From positions 1-47,942 of the forward strand of contig NZ_JACSRD010000111.1 of assembly GCF_014879935.1 (NCBI RefSeq): a DNA stretch of 47,942 bases, read 5' to 3'. Both the position numbers and the translations under genes were made by a program. Source of the DNA: Prosthecobacter sp. (GTDB lineage: Bacteria > Verrucomicrobiota > Verrucomicrobiia > Verrucomicrobiales > Verrucomicrobiaceae). Of the stretch, positions 25,894 to 35,285 are shown one piece after another (position 1 is the stretch's first letter; every line of letters starts with the position of its first letter). The notes below the pieces were generated by a model, which ran no database searches, had not been told where the DNA came from, and worked only from the letters and a program-made list of their open reading frames with translations.

Positions 25894-27060
25894 ATGACCA
25901 ACCGCCGCCGCTTCATCGCCACCACCGCCCTTGCCTTTCCCTTCATCGCACGCGGAGCCGCGCCGACGGCGAAGATTCTCGAGACGAAAGTCATCTCGCA
26001 ACAACCTGAATACTATCACGGCTGGCCGACGTTGGTGCGGCGTGCGAATGGTGAGCTGTGGGTGTCATGGTCGGGCGGACGCGAGTCGCATGTGTGCCCG
26101 TTTGGGCAGGTGCATGCGATGACCTCGCTTGACAACGGTGCAACGTGGACCTTCCCGCGAGTGCTGCTCGACTCCGCCACGGATGACCGTGACTCCGGCG
26201 TTCTGGAAACCGCAAAGGGCACGCTGCTGGTGACCACCTTCACTTCGCTGGCCTATGAAGACTCCTTCAAGAAAGCCGCGGCGATGGCCGAGCTCACCGA
26301 CAAGGGCTGGGTGTCGAAGGCAATGCCGGCGGAGCGTTACGCGAAGTGGAAGGCCGCTCACGAGCGTCTCAACGACGAGGAGCGCAGGGCCGAACTCGGT
26401 GAATGGCTCATACGCTCGACCGATGGCGGCAAATCGTGGTCCACGCGCATTCCGACGATCGCGAACAGCCCGCACGGACCGATCCAGTTGAAGGACGGGC
26501 GTCTGCTTTATGCCGGGAAGCAGTTGTGGACAGGGGAGAAGAAAGTGGGCGTGGCCGAATCGAAGGACGACGGCCTCACCTGGCAATGGCTGGCGGAGAT
26601 TCCGACACGCCAGGGCGACGACGCCACGAAGTCGTATCACGAACTGCACGCCGTCGAGGCGGCGGATGGCACGATCATCGCGCAGATCCGCAATCACAAC
26701 ACGGCGAACAAGGGCGAGACGCTGCAGACCGAGTCGAAGGACGGCGGGAAAACGTGGAGCGAGCCGCACTCCATCGGCGTGTGGGGTTTGCCTTCGCACC
26801 TGCTGCGGCTGCGTGGCGGGCGCCTGCTGATGACCTACGGCCACCGGCGGAAGCCCTTCGGCAACCAAGCCCGCCTCAGCGCCGACAACGGCCAGAGCTG
26901 GGGCGAGGCGATGATCCTGTCCGGCGACGGCATTGGCGGAGATCTGGGCTATCCCAGTACGGTGGAGCTTCCTGACGGCACGTTTTTGACGGTGTGGTAT
27001 GAGGCGATGAAGGAACCGAAACTCGCCGTGCTGAGGCAGGCGACGTGGCGGATCGAGTGA
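25894..27060 (+). CDS. Sialidase-like Asp-box (BNR) six-bladed propeller, Tat-type signal
   Basis: A 388-residue protein with a twin-arginine-like leader (NRRRFIATTALAF). The propeller carries at least five Asp-boxes: SLDNGATWTF, STDGGKSWST, SKDDGLTWQW, SKDGGKTWSE and SADNGQSWGE. This is the pattern of the BNR/sialidase family (PF13088 type). In polysaccharide-degrading bacteria these may be exo-sialidases or other glycan hydrolases/lyases. The catalytic Arg triad and Tyr were not verified, so the exact activity is open. Last gene of the operon; a possible terminator follows. Confidence 0.82.
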   Translation: MTNRRRFIATTALAFPFIARGAAPTAKILETKVISQQPEYYHGWPTLVRRANGELWVSWSGGRESHVCPFGQVHAMTSLDNGATWTFPRVLLDSATDDRDSGVLETAKGTLLVTTFTSLAYEDSFKKAAAMAELTDKGWVSKAMPAERYAKWKAAHERLNDEERRAELGEWLIRSTDGGKSWSTRIPTIANSPHGPIQLKDGRLLYAGKQLWTGEKKVGVAESKDDGLTWQWLAEIPTRQGDDATKSYHELHAVEAADGTIIAQIRNHNTANKGETLQTESKDGGKTWSEPHSIGVWGLPSHLLRLRGGRLLMTYGHRRKPFGNQARLSADNGQSWGEAMILSGDGIGGDLGYPSTVELPDGTFLTVWYEAMKEPKLAVLRQATWRIE

Positions 27061-27105
27061 GCGGCCAGTTTGTAAAAGCAGCCAGGACTCGTCAGCAACA
27101 GGGGG

Positions 27106-27145
27106 CATTCAGGGTGCGCGATCCTGAATGTTTGTTTAGTTGTTT
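27106..27145 (+). terminator. Candidate Rho-independent terminator
   Basis: cattcagg (27106-27113) pairs with cctgaatg (27123-27130) around a 9-base loop, followed by the T-rich tttgtttagttgttt. It lies 45 bp after the sialidase-like stop and would end the 22757-27060 transcript. The stem is short and only moderately GC-rich. Confidence 0.45.
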
Positions 27146-27295
27146 CTAGGGAAGACGGCGTAATGAATCGCCTAGCAACCTCTTTTTCCGAGTCACTCTG
27201 TCGGCAACTGATGCACGCGACATCTTCCACCGATCCTCCCAGCCACCGTCTCCTGTTTCAGGCGAAGGAGGCGACTGTTCGCGTTGCCAGTTCCG

Positions 27296-30124
27296 ATGGG
27301 TAACCGAATGTCGAAGCAGAACCTTGGCAAATTCGGTCCCGTTTTGATTCCCCCTGTGGTGGCGCTGGCCCTGCAGTGGGCTTTGTGGCCCTGGCTGGAG
27401 CCGCAGCTCTTTGTGCTGTTTTACCTGGCGGTGATCGTCAGCTCATGGCTGGGCGGACTGCGTGGCGGCGTGGGCGGCACGGCGTTGTCGGCGATCCTAG
27501 TGTGGTACTTCTTCATGCCGGCGCAGTTTTCCTTCACGACGAAGGAGCCGCGGATGTTCATCGGCCTGGGCGTGTTCTGCGGCGTGGGAGTGCTGCTGGC
27601 GGCGCTGCATGAACGGCTGCGCATCGCCAACCACAAGCTGGAGAAGCGTGTGCGGCTGCGGACGCAGGAGCTGGAGACCTCCCGCCAGATGATGCACGAA
27701 AACGAGGCGAAAGTGTCTGCCATCGTCACCTCCGCGATGGACGCCATCATCAGTGTGGACGGAAACCAGACCATCCTCCTGTTCAACAAAGCGGCCGAGG
27801 CCATGTTCCGCTGCACCACGGTGGAGGCGTTGGGCCAGCCGCTGGATCGCTTCATCCCCGCGCGGTTCCGGGCGGCGCACAAAGGCCACGTGCAGGGCTT
27901 CGGCCAGACCGGCGTGAGCGCACGGTCCATGGGAGCGCTGGGCACCTTGAGCGCGGTGCGGGCGGATGGCGAGGAGTTTCCCATCGAGGCGTCCATTTCC
28001 CATGCCGAGGTGGGCGGGCAGAAAACGTACACGGTGATCCTGCGTGACATCACGGACCGCAAGCGTGCGGAGGAGTCCCTGCGCGCGCAGGAGGCGGAGT
28101 TCCGCGCCAGCTTCTATTCCGCCGCCGTCGGCAAGGCGCAGCTCGACCCTGCGACGGGGCGGCATCTGCGGGTGAACCCGAAATTGTGCGAGATCACCGG
28201 CTACACCGAGCAGGAGCTGCTCGAAAAGACCTCCCACGAGCTCACGCACCCCGATGATCGTGAGAAGGAGGCGGCCGCGCACGCGCAGCTCGTCTCCGGC
28301 GGCATGGGGGCGATCAACCTGGAGAAGCGATACCTCCGCAAAGATGACCGCATCGCCTGGGTGAGCGTCAGCGTGTCCCTGATCCGCGATGAGAAAGACC
28401 TGCCGCTGCGGATGGCGGCCGTGATCCAGGATGTGACTTCACGCAAAGAGGCCGAGAAGGCGCTGCGGGCGAGCGAGGCCCGCTTTGTGAAGGCCTTTCA
28501 CTCGAATCCGGCCGCCATGTGCGTGACCACGATGCAGCAGGGGCGTTTCATCGAGGTCAATGAACACTACTGCAAGCTTTTCAACATGACGCGGCAGGAG
28601 CTGCTCGGCCGCTCATCCGTGAAGATGGAGATGTGGGCTGATCCTGAGGAGCGGACAGCGCTGGTGGAGCAGTTGAAGGCGGGCCGGCCGGTCCGTGACC
28701 ATGAGACGCGTTTTGTGCGGAAAGACGGCCGCACGATCGATGCGTTGATCTCGATGGAGCTCATTGAGGTCGCTGAAGAAAGCGAGCCCGTGATCGTGTC
28801 GATGTTCATCGACTTCACCGCCCGCAAGCAGGCCGAGGCCCGGCTGAATCAATTGAACGCCGAGCTGGAGCGCCGGGTGGCGGAACGCACGGCGGAGCTG
28901 GAGGCGGCCAATGCGGAGCTACGCGGCAGCCGTGCGGAGTTGAAGAGCCTGTTTGAGTCGCTGCCGGGCCTGTACCTGATCCTGCGGCCCGATTTCACCA
29001 TCGTCACCGCCAGCGACGCCTATCTGGAAGCCACCATGACCACGCGGGAAGGCATCATCGGCCGTGGTCTGTTCGAGGTGTTTCCGGACAATCCCGACGA
29101 TCCCACGGCCACGGGCGAGTCGAATCTGCGTGCTTCCCTCGAACGCGTGCTGAAGACCGGGAGGCCGGACACGATGGCGATCCAGAAATACGACGTGCGG
29201 CGGCCGGACGGCGTGTTCGAGGAGCACTACTGGAGCCCGATCAATTCACCGCTGCTCGATGCCCGGAGGAAGGTGCACTACATCATCCACCGCGTGGAAA
29301 ACGTGACCGACTTCGTGAGGAGCAAGGCGAAGGAGGCCGCTGACGGCACCCATAGCCTGGACATCCGCATGCAGCAGATGGAAGCGGAGATCTTCCACAG
29401 CGCCCAGAAGGTGCAGGAGGCGAACAAACAGCTCGAAGCCGCGAACAAGGAGCTGGAGGCCTTCTCCTATTCCGTGTCCCACGACCTGCGGGCGCCCGTG
29501 CGGGCGATGGATGGCTTTTCACGGGCGGTGCTGGAGGATTTCGGTCCGCAACTGCCGGCCGACGGCCAGCGCTACCTTCAAACCATCCGCAACAGCGCCC
29601 AGCGCATGGGCTTGTTGATCGATGACCTGCTCACCTTCTCCCGCTTGAGCCGTTTGCCGCTGAGCAAGCGGCCGATCGACACCGCCAGCCTCGTGCGAAG
29701 TGTGATCGAGGACCTGGCGCCGCAACGCGAAGGACGCCAGATCGACATCCGCGTGGCTGCTCTGCCCGGCTGCGAGGGCGATCCGGCACTGCTGAAGCAG
29801 GTGTGGGTCAATCTGCTCTCCAACGCCATCAAGTACACCCGCAAACGCGACGCGGCCGCGATCGACGTGGGCTGCACCACGGACTCCGGCGGGAACGTCT
29901 TCTTCGTGCGTGACAACGGCACCGGCTTTGACATGCGCTACGCCCACAAGCTCTTCGGCGTCTTCCAGCGGCTGCACCGCGCGGAGGAATATGAGGGCAC
30001 GGGCGTCGGCCTCGCGATCGTGCAACGCGTCATCCACCGTCATGGCGGGCGTGTGTGGGCGGAGGCGGCCGTCGATCAAGGCGCGACTTTTTATTTCACC
30101 CTGGAGAACACCCCATCATCATGA
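27296..30124 (+). CDS. Membrane multi-PAS sensor histidine kinase with KdpD-type (DUF4118) N-terminus
   Basis: A 942-residue sensor kinase. Residues about 12-100 form a DUF4118/KdpD-like bundle of membrane helices ([14 protein letters not shown], then [14 protein letters not shown]). A coiled coil leads to four PAS domains, around 140-260, 270-385, 395-515 and 560-690; several end in the PAC-type [10 protein letters not shown] or [10 protein letters not shown] pattern. The dimerisation/phosphoacceptor segment [16 protein letters not shown] gives His729. The ATPase domain has N-box [17 protein letters not shown] and GTGVGLAIV. The C-terminal half resembles phytochrome-type kinases that partner with Rcp1 regulators, and the next gene is one. 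The start at ATG 27296 is likely; 27308 is possible. Confidence 0.9.
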   Translation: MGNRMSKQNLGKFGPVLIPPVVALALQWALWPWLEPQLFVLFYLAVIVSSWLGGLRGGVGGTALSAILVWYFFMPAQFSFTTKEPRMFIGLGVFCGVGVLLAALHERLRIANHKLEKRVRLRTQELETSRQMMHENEAKVSAIVTSAMDAIISVDGNQTILLFNKAAEAMFRCTTVEALGQPLDRFIPARFRAAHKGHVQGFGQTGVSARSMGALGTLSAVRADGEEFPIEASISHAEVGGQKTYTVILRDITDRKRAEESLRAQEAEFRASFYSAAVGKAQLDPATGRHLRVNPKLCEITGYTEQELLEKTSHELTHPDDREKEAAAHAQLVSGGMGAINLEKRYLRKDDRIAWVSVSVSLIRDEKDLPLRMAAVIQDVTSRKEAEKALRASEARFVKAFHSNPAAMCVTTMQQGRFIEVNEHYCKLFNMTRQELLGRSSVKMEMWADPEERTALVEQLKAGRPVRDHETRFVRKDGRTIDALISMELIEVAEESEPVIVSMFIDFTARKQAEARLNQLNAELERRVAERTAELEAANAELRGSRAELKSLFESLPGLYLILRPDFTIVTASDAYLEATMTTREGIIGRGLFEVFPDNPDDPTATGESNLRASLERVLKTGRPDTMAIQKYDVRRPDGVFEEHYWSPINSPLLDARRKVHYIIHRVENVTDFVRSKAKEAADGTHSLDIRMQQMEAEIFHSAQKVQEANKQLEAANKELEAFSYSVSHDLRAPVRAMDGFSRAVLEDFGPQLPADGQRYLQTIRNSAQRMGLLIDDLLTFSRLSRLPLSKRPIDTASLVRSVIEDLAPQREGRQIDIRVAALPGCEGDPALLKQVWVNLLSNAIKYTRKRDAAAIDVGCTTDSGGNVFFVRDNGTGFDMRYAHKLFGVFQRLHRAEEYEGTGVGLAIVQRVIHRHGGRVWAEAAVDQGATFYFTLENTPSS

Positions 30125-30573
30125 TTCAAACCCACATCGTCGAAATCCTCCTCATCGAGGACAGCCCGGAGGACCTGGAGATGACCCAGCGTGCCCTGCG
30201 GAAGATCAATCTCGGCAACTCCGTGCACGTCGCCCGCGACGGAGCGGAGGCGCTGGATTTCATCTTCTGTGAAGGCGAGTTTGCCAGCCGCCGCATCGAG
30301 GACACGCCCAAGCTCATCCTGCTGGACCTCAAGCTGCCGAAGGTGGACGGGCTGGAGGTGCTGCAGCGCATCAAAGGCGACACCCGCACGCAGAACATCC
30401 CCGTCGTCGTGCTCACCTCCTCCAAGGAGCAGGAGGACGTGGTCCGCAGCTACAAGCTGGGCGTGAACAGCTACATCGTGAAACCGGTGAACTTCGAAGG
30501 ATTCACCAAGGCGGTCCAGGACGTCGGTTTGTACTGGCTGCTGCTCAACCAACCTCCCAAGCTCGACAAATAA
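30121..30573 (+). CDS. Single-domain response regulator (Rcp1-like)
   Basis: A 150-residue CheY-like receiver domain with no output domain. The acidic pocket is Glu13/Asp14, the phosphoacceptor is Asp69 (LILLDLKLP), the switch Thr is in VVLTSSKE, and the conserved Lys is in YIVKPVNF. This longer receiver with a C-terminal extra helix ([11 protein letters not shown]) is the type that works with phytochrome-like kinases. It overlaps the kinase stop by ATGA, so the pair is translationally coupled and probably a cognate pair. It may pass phosphate onward rather than bind DNA. Confidence 0.92.
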   Translation: MIQTHIVEILLIEDSPEDLEMTQRALRKINLGNSVHVARDGAEALDFIFCEGEFASRRIEDTPKLILLDLKLPKVDGLEVLQRIKGDTRTQNIPVVVLTSSKEQEDVVRSYKLGVNSYIVKPVNFEGFTKAVQDVGLYWLLLNQPPKLDK

Positions 30574-30578
30574 CCCGC

Positions 30579-32866
30579 ATGAAACGGCCGTTGCGCGCCC
30601 TGATTCTTGAAGACAATCCGGCGGATGCCGAACTGCTGCTGCTGGAGCTGCGGCGGACCGACTTTGACGTCACCTGGCAGCACGTCTGGACGGAAGAGGA
30701 CTACCTCGAGCGTCTGAAGCCGGATCTCGACATCATTCTCTCCGACTACGACATGCCCGGCTTCAACGGGCCGCAGGCGCTGAACCTGCTGCAGGAGCGC
30801 GGGCTGGACATCCCCTTCATCATCATCTCAGGAACCATCGGGGAAGATGTGGCGGTGGAGGTGATGCGTGCTGGCGCGGCCGATTATCTGCTGAAAGACC
30901 GCCTGCCCGGCTCGGCATCGCCATCAGCCACGCCATCGAGCAGGGCCGGCTCCGGCGTGAGACGAAAAGCGCCGCGGACATCCTGCGCCAGAGCGAGGAA
31001 CGCTTCCGCCAGCTCGCGGAAAACATCCATGAGGTGTTCTGGATCACCGACACCCGCAAGCAGCAGATGCTCTACATCAGCCCGGCCTACGAGACGATCT
31101 GGGGCCGCAGTTGCGAGGGGCTCTATGCCGCGCCGCAGAGCTGGATGGATGCCATCCATGAGGAGGATCGCGAACGTGTGCGCCTGGCCGCTCTCGAGCA
31201 GGGCAGTGGCCGCTATCATGAGGAATACCGCATCGTGCGCCCGGACGGCGCCCTGCGCTGGATCCGAGATCGTGCGTTCCCCGTGTTTGATGCCTCGGGG
31301 GATGTCTATCGCGTGGTGGGCGTGGCTGAGGACACGACGGAGCGCAAGGCGGCCGAGCAGCGCCTGCAGGAGCAGGCCTCGCTGCTCAATCGTGCGCGTG
31401 ATGCCATCCTCGTGCGCGACCTGGAGCATCACATCACGTATTGGAACCAGGGCGCGGAGCGGCTCTATGGCTGGACGGCCGAGGAAGTCGCGGGACGGAA
31501 GATCTCAGAACTGCTCTATCGTGACACCGCCGCCTTCACGGAAGGCACCGCCGCCGTGCTCAAAAACGGCGAGTGGCACGGCGAGATCCAGCAGTACAAC
31601 AAGAAAGGCGGCCTGCTCCTGGTGGAGGCACGCTGGACGCTTGTGTGCGACGCCGCAGGCCGCCCGCAGAGCATTCTGGCCATCAACACCGACATCACGG
31701 AGAAAAAGAAGCTGGAGCAGCAGTTCCTCCGTGCCCAGCGGCTGGAGAGCATCGGCACGCTCGCCGGTGGCATCGCCCACGATCTGAACAATGTGCTGGC
31801 CCCCATCCTCATGTCGGTGGAGCTTCTCCGCCTGACGAGTCAGGACGAGCGCATGAAGTCCATCCTGGCCACCATCGAGACCAGCGCCCAGCGCGGGGCT
31901 GACATGGTGCGGCAGATCCTCTCCTTCGCCCGTGGGGCGGACGGGCGGCGGGTGCCCGTGGACCCGCGGCACATCCTGCGGGACATCCAGCACCTTCTGC
32001 GCGAGACTTTCCCCAAGAACATCGAGCTCCGGCACGATGTGGCACCCAATCTCTGCACCATCACCGGGGACCACACGCAGATCCACCAGGTGCTGCTCAA
32101 TCTGTGCGTCAACTCGCGCGATTCGATGCCCTCCGGCGGCACGCTCACGCTTTCGGCGTCGAACCTTGCCGTCGATGCTCTCATGGCCTCCATGCATCCA
32201 CATGCGAAACCGGGCCCGCATGTGCTCATCCGCGTGTCCGACACCGGCAGCGGCATCCCGCCGGAGGTCATGGACAAGATCTTCGATCCCTTCTTCACCA
32301 CCAAGGAGGTCGGCAAAGGCACGGGCCTCGGCCTGTCCACCGTGCTCGCCATCGTGAGGAGCCACGGCGGCTTCCTCGAAGTCGAAAGCGAGTCCTCAGG
32401 CTCCGGCGGCACCACCTTCTCGATCTACCTGCCCTCACAGGCACCGGCCGTGGATGGCGAAGCCGGCGGCCTGCATCACGCCCTGCCGCAGGGCAATGGC
32501 GAGCTCATTCTCGTCGTCGATGACGAGTCCGCCGTCCGCACCATCACCCGGCAGACGCTGGAGGCCTTCGGTTATCGCGCCATCGTCGCCGCGGACGGCA
32601 CGGAGGCGCTCTCCCTCTACACGCAGCACCAGGCGGAGGTGGCCGCCGTCATCACCGATCTCATGATGCCAGTGATGGATGGCACCGTCACCATCCAGGT
32701 GATGCGGCGCATGAATCCCGAGGTGAAGATCATCGCCGGCAGCGGCATCGCCACGGATGGCACCGCCGCACGGCTGGCCTCCCTCGGCGTGAAGCAGTTC
32801 CTGCCCAAGCCCTACACCGCGCAGAAGGTGCTCACAGCTCTCCACGAACTGCTCGGCACGGCCTGA
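30579..32866 (+). pseudogene. Hybrid REC-PAS-PAS-kinase-REC protein interrupted by a frameshift
   Basis: The reading starts at ATG 30579 with a receiver domain (Asp56 in SDYDMPG). It runs in frame to about 30908 (LLKDRLP) and then continues in the -1 frame to 32866. The join restores RLGIAISHAIEQGRL, as expected for this family, so one base (a C in the ccc run at 30906-30908) is missing relative to an intact gene of about 762 residues. After the join come two PAS domains, a kinase core with GGIAHDLNNVLAP, the DTGSGIPPE and GKGTGLGLS boxes, and a C-terminal receiver (TDLMMPVMDG). It may be a real mutation or a sequencing error. No slippery heptamer supports programmed frameshifting. Six bp after the response regulator. 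Confidence 0.75.
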
Positions 32867-32879
32867 AACGGCCGCTGCT

Positions 32880-34091
32880 TCAGGGCTGCCGTGGATTGCT
32901 GTCCAGATACGCCGCCAGCGCGCGGCCGAGGCCCGCACCGGTGTTGGAATAGCCTTCCACGGACATCAGCGGGCTGTTCCAGCCGGTTTCGAGCGTGACG
33001 GAGATGGTGAAATCGCCGGTGTGATTGCGCACCCAGCCGCTGCTCATGCGGCCGCGTTCTTCCTCGGTCTTCACGTAGGTGGCGAAGCGATACTTCGGCT
33101 CCACCGGACGTGGTTTGACGATGTTTGCCGCCGCAAGTTCCATCCAGCGGCGGTAGTTGCGCTGCTGGATGCCGGTCATGCGTTCGAAGGCGAACGGACC
33201 GAAGAAGAAAATGCCGTCGCCTGCGCCGGGATTGTGCAGGTCGATGTAGGCGTCGAGTCCGTGCTTTTGGTGAATCTCGCGGATCATCCGCTGCGCGGCG
33301 GCGACCTCGGGATAGGTGGGTTCGTCGGCCCAGTCGCGATTGTGATCGCGTGGCACGGCTTCTTTGCCGCCAGCGCCGATGGCGGCGTTGTCCACATCCA
33401 TGATCGGGATGTAATGCAGGCAGGTTTGGGCCCGCAGCGCCTTCGCTTCGTCGCTGGCATACCAGCGGATGAAACCACGCCCCACCTGGCTGCCACCCGC
33501 TTCCCAAGCGTGATGCCGCGAGCCAACCCAGACCTGATGCGGCGCGTTTTCGTCGCCGATGCGGATGCCGTTCACCGCCCGGCCGTCGCGTGTTTTGGAA
33601 AGCTCGAAGCGTTTCGACTCCGGCAGCTTCGCCGCGATCTCGGCGAGCAGTTTCTCCGCATCCGCAGGCACAAACGGCGGCCCCCAGGCCACGCGCAGGC
33701 TCTCAGAGGCCGGTTTGAGCGTGTAGCTCATCACTTTGTCCTTGCTCAGCATTCCCGCATCGCTCGGCGACCACGTTTCGCCATCGTTGCTGAGCCACGC
33801 ATGCTTCGGCTGGCACCACGCGGCGGCCAGCACCTGCTTTTCGCGAAACGGCTTCGTCTGCGCCTGCACTTCCAGCGTGAAGGCCTCGCCCGGCTTCAAT
33901 CCATCGACTTGGAAATACCACCAGCACGGCCAGCCACGGCCTTCGTGCAGCTTCGGCATGATGCGCAGTGTTTTCTTGTTTTGATCCAGCGAGACGACCT
34001 CGGCGTTGCCGCCTTCAAAATCGGTCGAGACGCGGATTTCTGCCTGTAGTGGCAGGGAAAGGGCGGCGAGAAGGCAAAACAGGCGTTTCAT
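32880..34091 (-). CDS. Secreted M14-type zinc carboxypeptidase-like protein
   Basis: A 403-residue exported protein. The signal peptide is about 1-17. An N-terminal beta-rich domain (about 18-145) contains GRGWPCWWYF and AWLSNDGETW. An M14 peptidase-like domain follows: H194-x-x-E197 (SRHHAWEAGG) and His286 (YIDLHNPG) would bind zinc, and Glu in SVTLETGWN is the expected catalytic base. This layout is like cytosolic-carboxypeptidase-type M14 proteins with an N-terminal domain. It may trim peptides or amidated cell-wall fragments. It converges with the hybrid kinase gene and diverges from 34170. The start at 34091 was chosen; an upstream Met at 34100 also exists. Confidence 0.85.
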   Translation of the reverse strand: MKRLFCLLAALSLPLQAEIRVSTDFEGGNAEVVSLDQNKKTLRIMPKLHEGRGWPCWWYFQVDGLKPGEAFTLEVQAQTKPFREKQVLAAAWCQPKHAWLSNDGETWSPSDAGMLSKDKVMSYTLKPASESLRVAWGPPFVPADAEKLLAEIAAKLPESKRFELSKTRDGRAVNGIRIGDENAPHQVWVGSRHHAWEAGGSQVGRGFIRWYASDEAKALRAQTCLHYIPIMDVDNAAIGAGGKEAVPRDHNRDWADEPTYPEVAAAQRMIREIHQKHGLDAYIDLHNPGAGDGIFFFGPFAFERMTGIQQRNYRRWMELAAANIVKPRPVEPKYRFATYVKTEEERGRMSSGWVRNHTGDFTISVTLETGWNSPLMSVEGYSNTGAGLGRALAAYLDSNPRQP

Positions 34092-34169
34092 AAGGTGCAT
34101 GAACGAGGCAGGCATGGAAGATCGTGCAGAGGGTGGAAGACAAGCGCTGCTTTCCTCGTCTTGTGCGGC

Positions 34170-35285
34170 ATGATTCGCTTTCGTTTTCTCTTCCTCATGC
34201 CGGTGATGGCATGCGCCGCCGATCCCTATCAGGAAAAGCCCTCCCTGTCCGTGCAGGACACTGTGAAGGAGCCTCTGCGGGCGGCTTTCTCGCTGGAAGC
34301 TGCGGCGGGCTATCTCGACAACAGGGCGCACCTTTCGGAAAACAACTGCTATGCCTGCCACTCGACCTTCACCTATCTTCCGGCGCGGAGCTTGATCGAT
34401 CCGCTCGCGCCGGAGGTGATGCGCACGCGGGTGATGCTGGAGCGCCTCCTCACGAAGCTGCATGATCCGAAGGAAGCGCCGAAAGTGAAGACGCACCACA
34501 TCCCGCGTGTGCGATTGCTCGCGGCGGTCGAGTTGGCGCGACATGACGCGGCCACGACGGGCAAGCTGAGCCCGATTACGCGGCAGGCCTTCGACTTCAT
34601 CTGGACGAAGCTGCAAACGAAGGATGGCGGCATCGACTGGATCCGCGTGCGCGAGGCCCCGCAGGCCATCGACAACTGGTGGCCCGTGGCGCAGATCGCG
34701 CTCGGCGTGGCGGCTGCGCCGGAAAAGTATGCGGAGACGGAACTCGCGAAAAACGGCACGGAGAAGCTGCGCGGCTGGTTTCGTGCTCAAGTACCGCAGA
34801 CGTTGCACGAGCGTGCATTGACGCTGCTGGCACATTCAGCCATCGGCGGCATCCTCGATGAAAAGGCATGCGCGGAGCATGTTGCGGCGATTTTGGCCCA
34901 ACAGCATGCCGATGGCGGCTGGAGCATGGTCGATCTGGCTCCGTGGCAGCGGAAGGACAAGAAGCCGCTCGATCCGCAACTCACGGATGGCTATGCCACG
35001 GCACTTTGCGCGTATGTTTTGGCCCGCAGCGGTCAGCGCAATGAAAAAGCCGTCGCGTGGCTGAAGACGCATCAGCGTGAGACCGGCGGCTGGTTCACGC
35101 AGTCGCCGTTTGCGCGGGATCGCATCGCCAGCAACACGGGCACCTCGTTTGCCATCCAGGCATTGGCCGCGAGCGGAGAGATCACGCCGCCGAAAGTCAC
35201 CGCGGAGCAGTTTGAGGCCGCACATGCCAAAGCGGAAGCCGAAGTGCCTGCGGACACCTTTTTTCCCGAACAAGATCATCCATGA
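34170..35285 (+). CDS. Secreted alpha/alpha-toroid protein with a CXXCH heme motif
   Basis: A 371-residue exported protein. The signal peptide is about 1-16. A single c-type heme motif follows, C60-Y-A-C63-H64. The rest is the helical toroid fold of the squalene-cyclase/prenyltransferase superfamily, with repeats such as KDGGIDWI, ADGGWSMVD and ETGGWFTQSPF. Catalytic residues of terpene cyclases (DxDD) are not seen. The heme motif suggests a redox or sensing role, or a link to secreted cytochromes. It overlaps the next gene by ATGA (35282-35285), so the two proteins probably act together. Confidence 0.78.
   Translation: MIRFRFLFLMPVMACAADPYQEKPSLSVQDTVKEPLRAAFSLEAAAGYLDNRAHLSENNCYACHSTFTYLPARSLIDPLAPEVMRTRVMLERLLTKLHDPKEAPKVKTHHIPRVRLLAAVELARHDAATTGKLSPITRQAFDFIWTKLQTKDGGIDWIRVREAPQAIDNWWPVAQIALGVAAAPEKYAETELAKNGTEKLRGWFRAQVPQTLHERALTLLAHSAIGGILDEKACAEHVAAILAQQHADGGWSMVDLAPWQRKDKKPLDPQLTDGYATALCAYVLARSGQRNEKAVAWLKTHQRETGGWFTQSPFARDRIASNTGTSFAIQALAASGEITPPKVTAEQFEAAHAKAEAEVPADTFFPEQDHP

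Noticed and set aside
30895..30915. Programmed ribosomal frameshift
   Set aside because: No slippery heptamer or clear downstream structure is seen; a missing base is simpler.
31034..32866. Treating the kinase half after the frameshift as its own gene starting at 31034
   Set aside because: Conserved sequence continues upstream of that point in the same frame to 30908, so it is better read as the rest of one interrupted gene.
32859..32874. Short hairpin cggcc/ggccg over the stop of the hybrid kinase as a terminator
   Set aside because: A 5-bp stem without a T-tract in a GC-rich genome is likely by chance.
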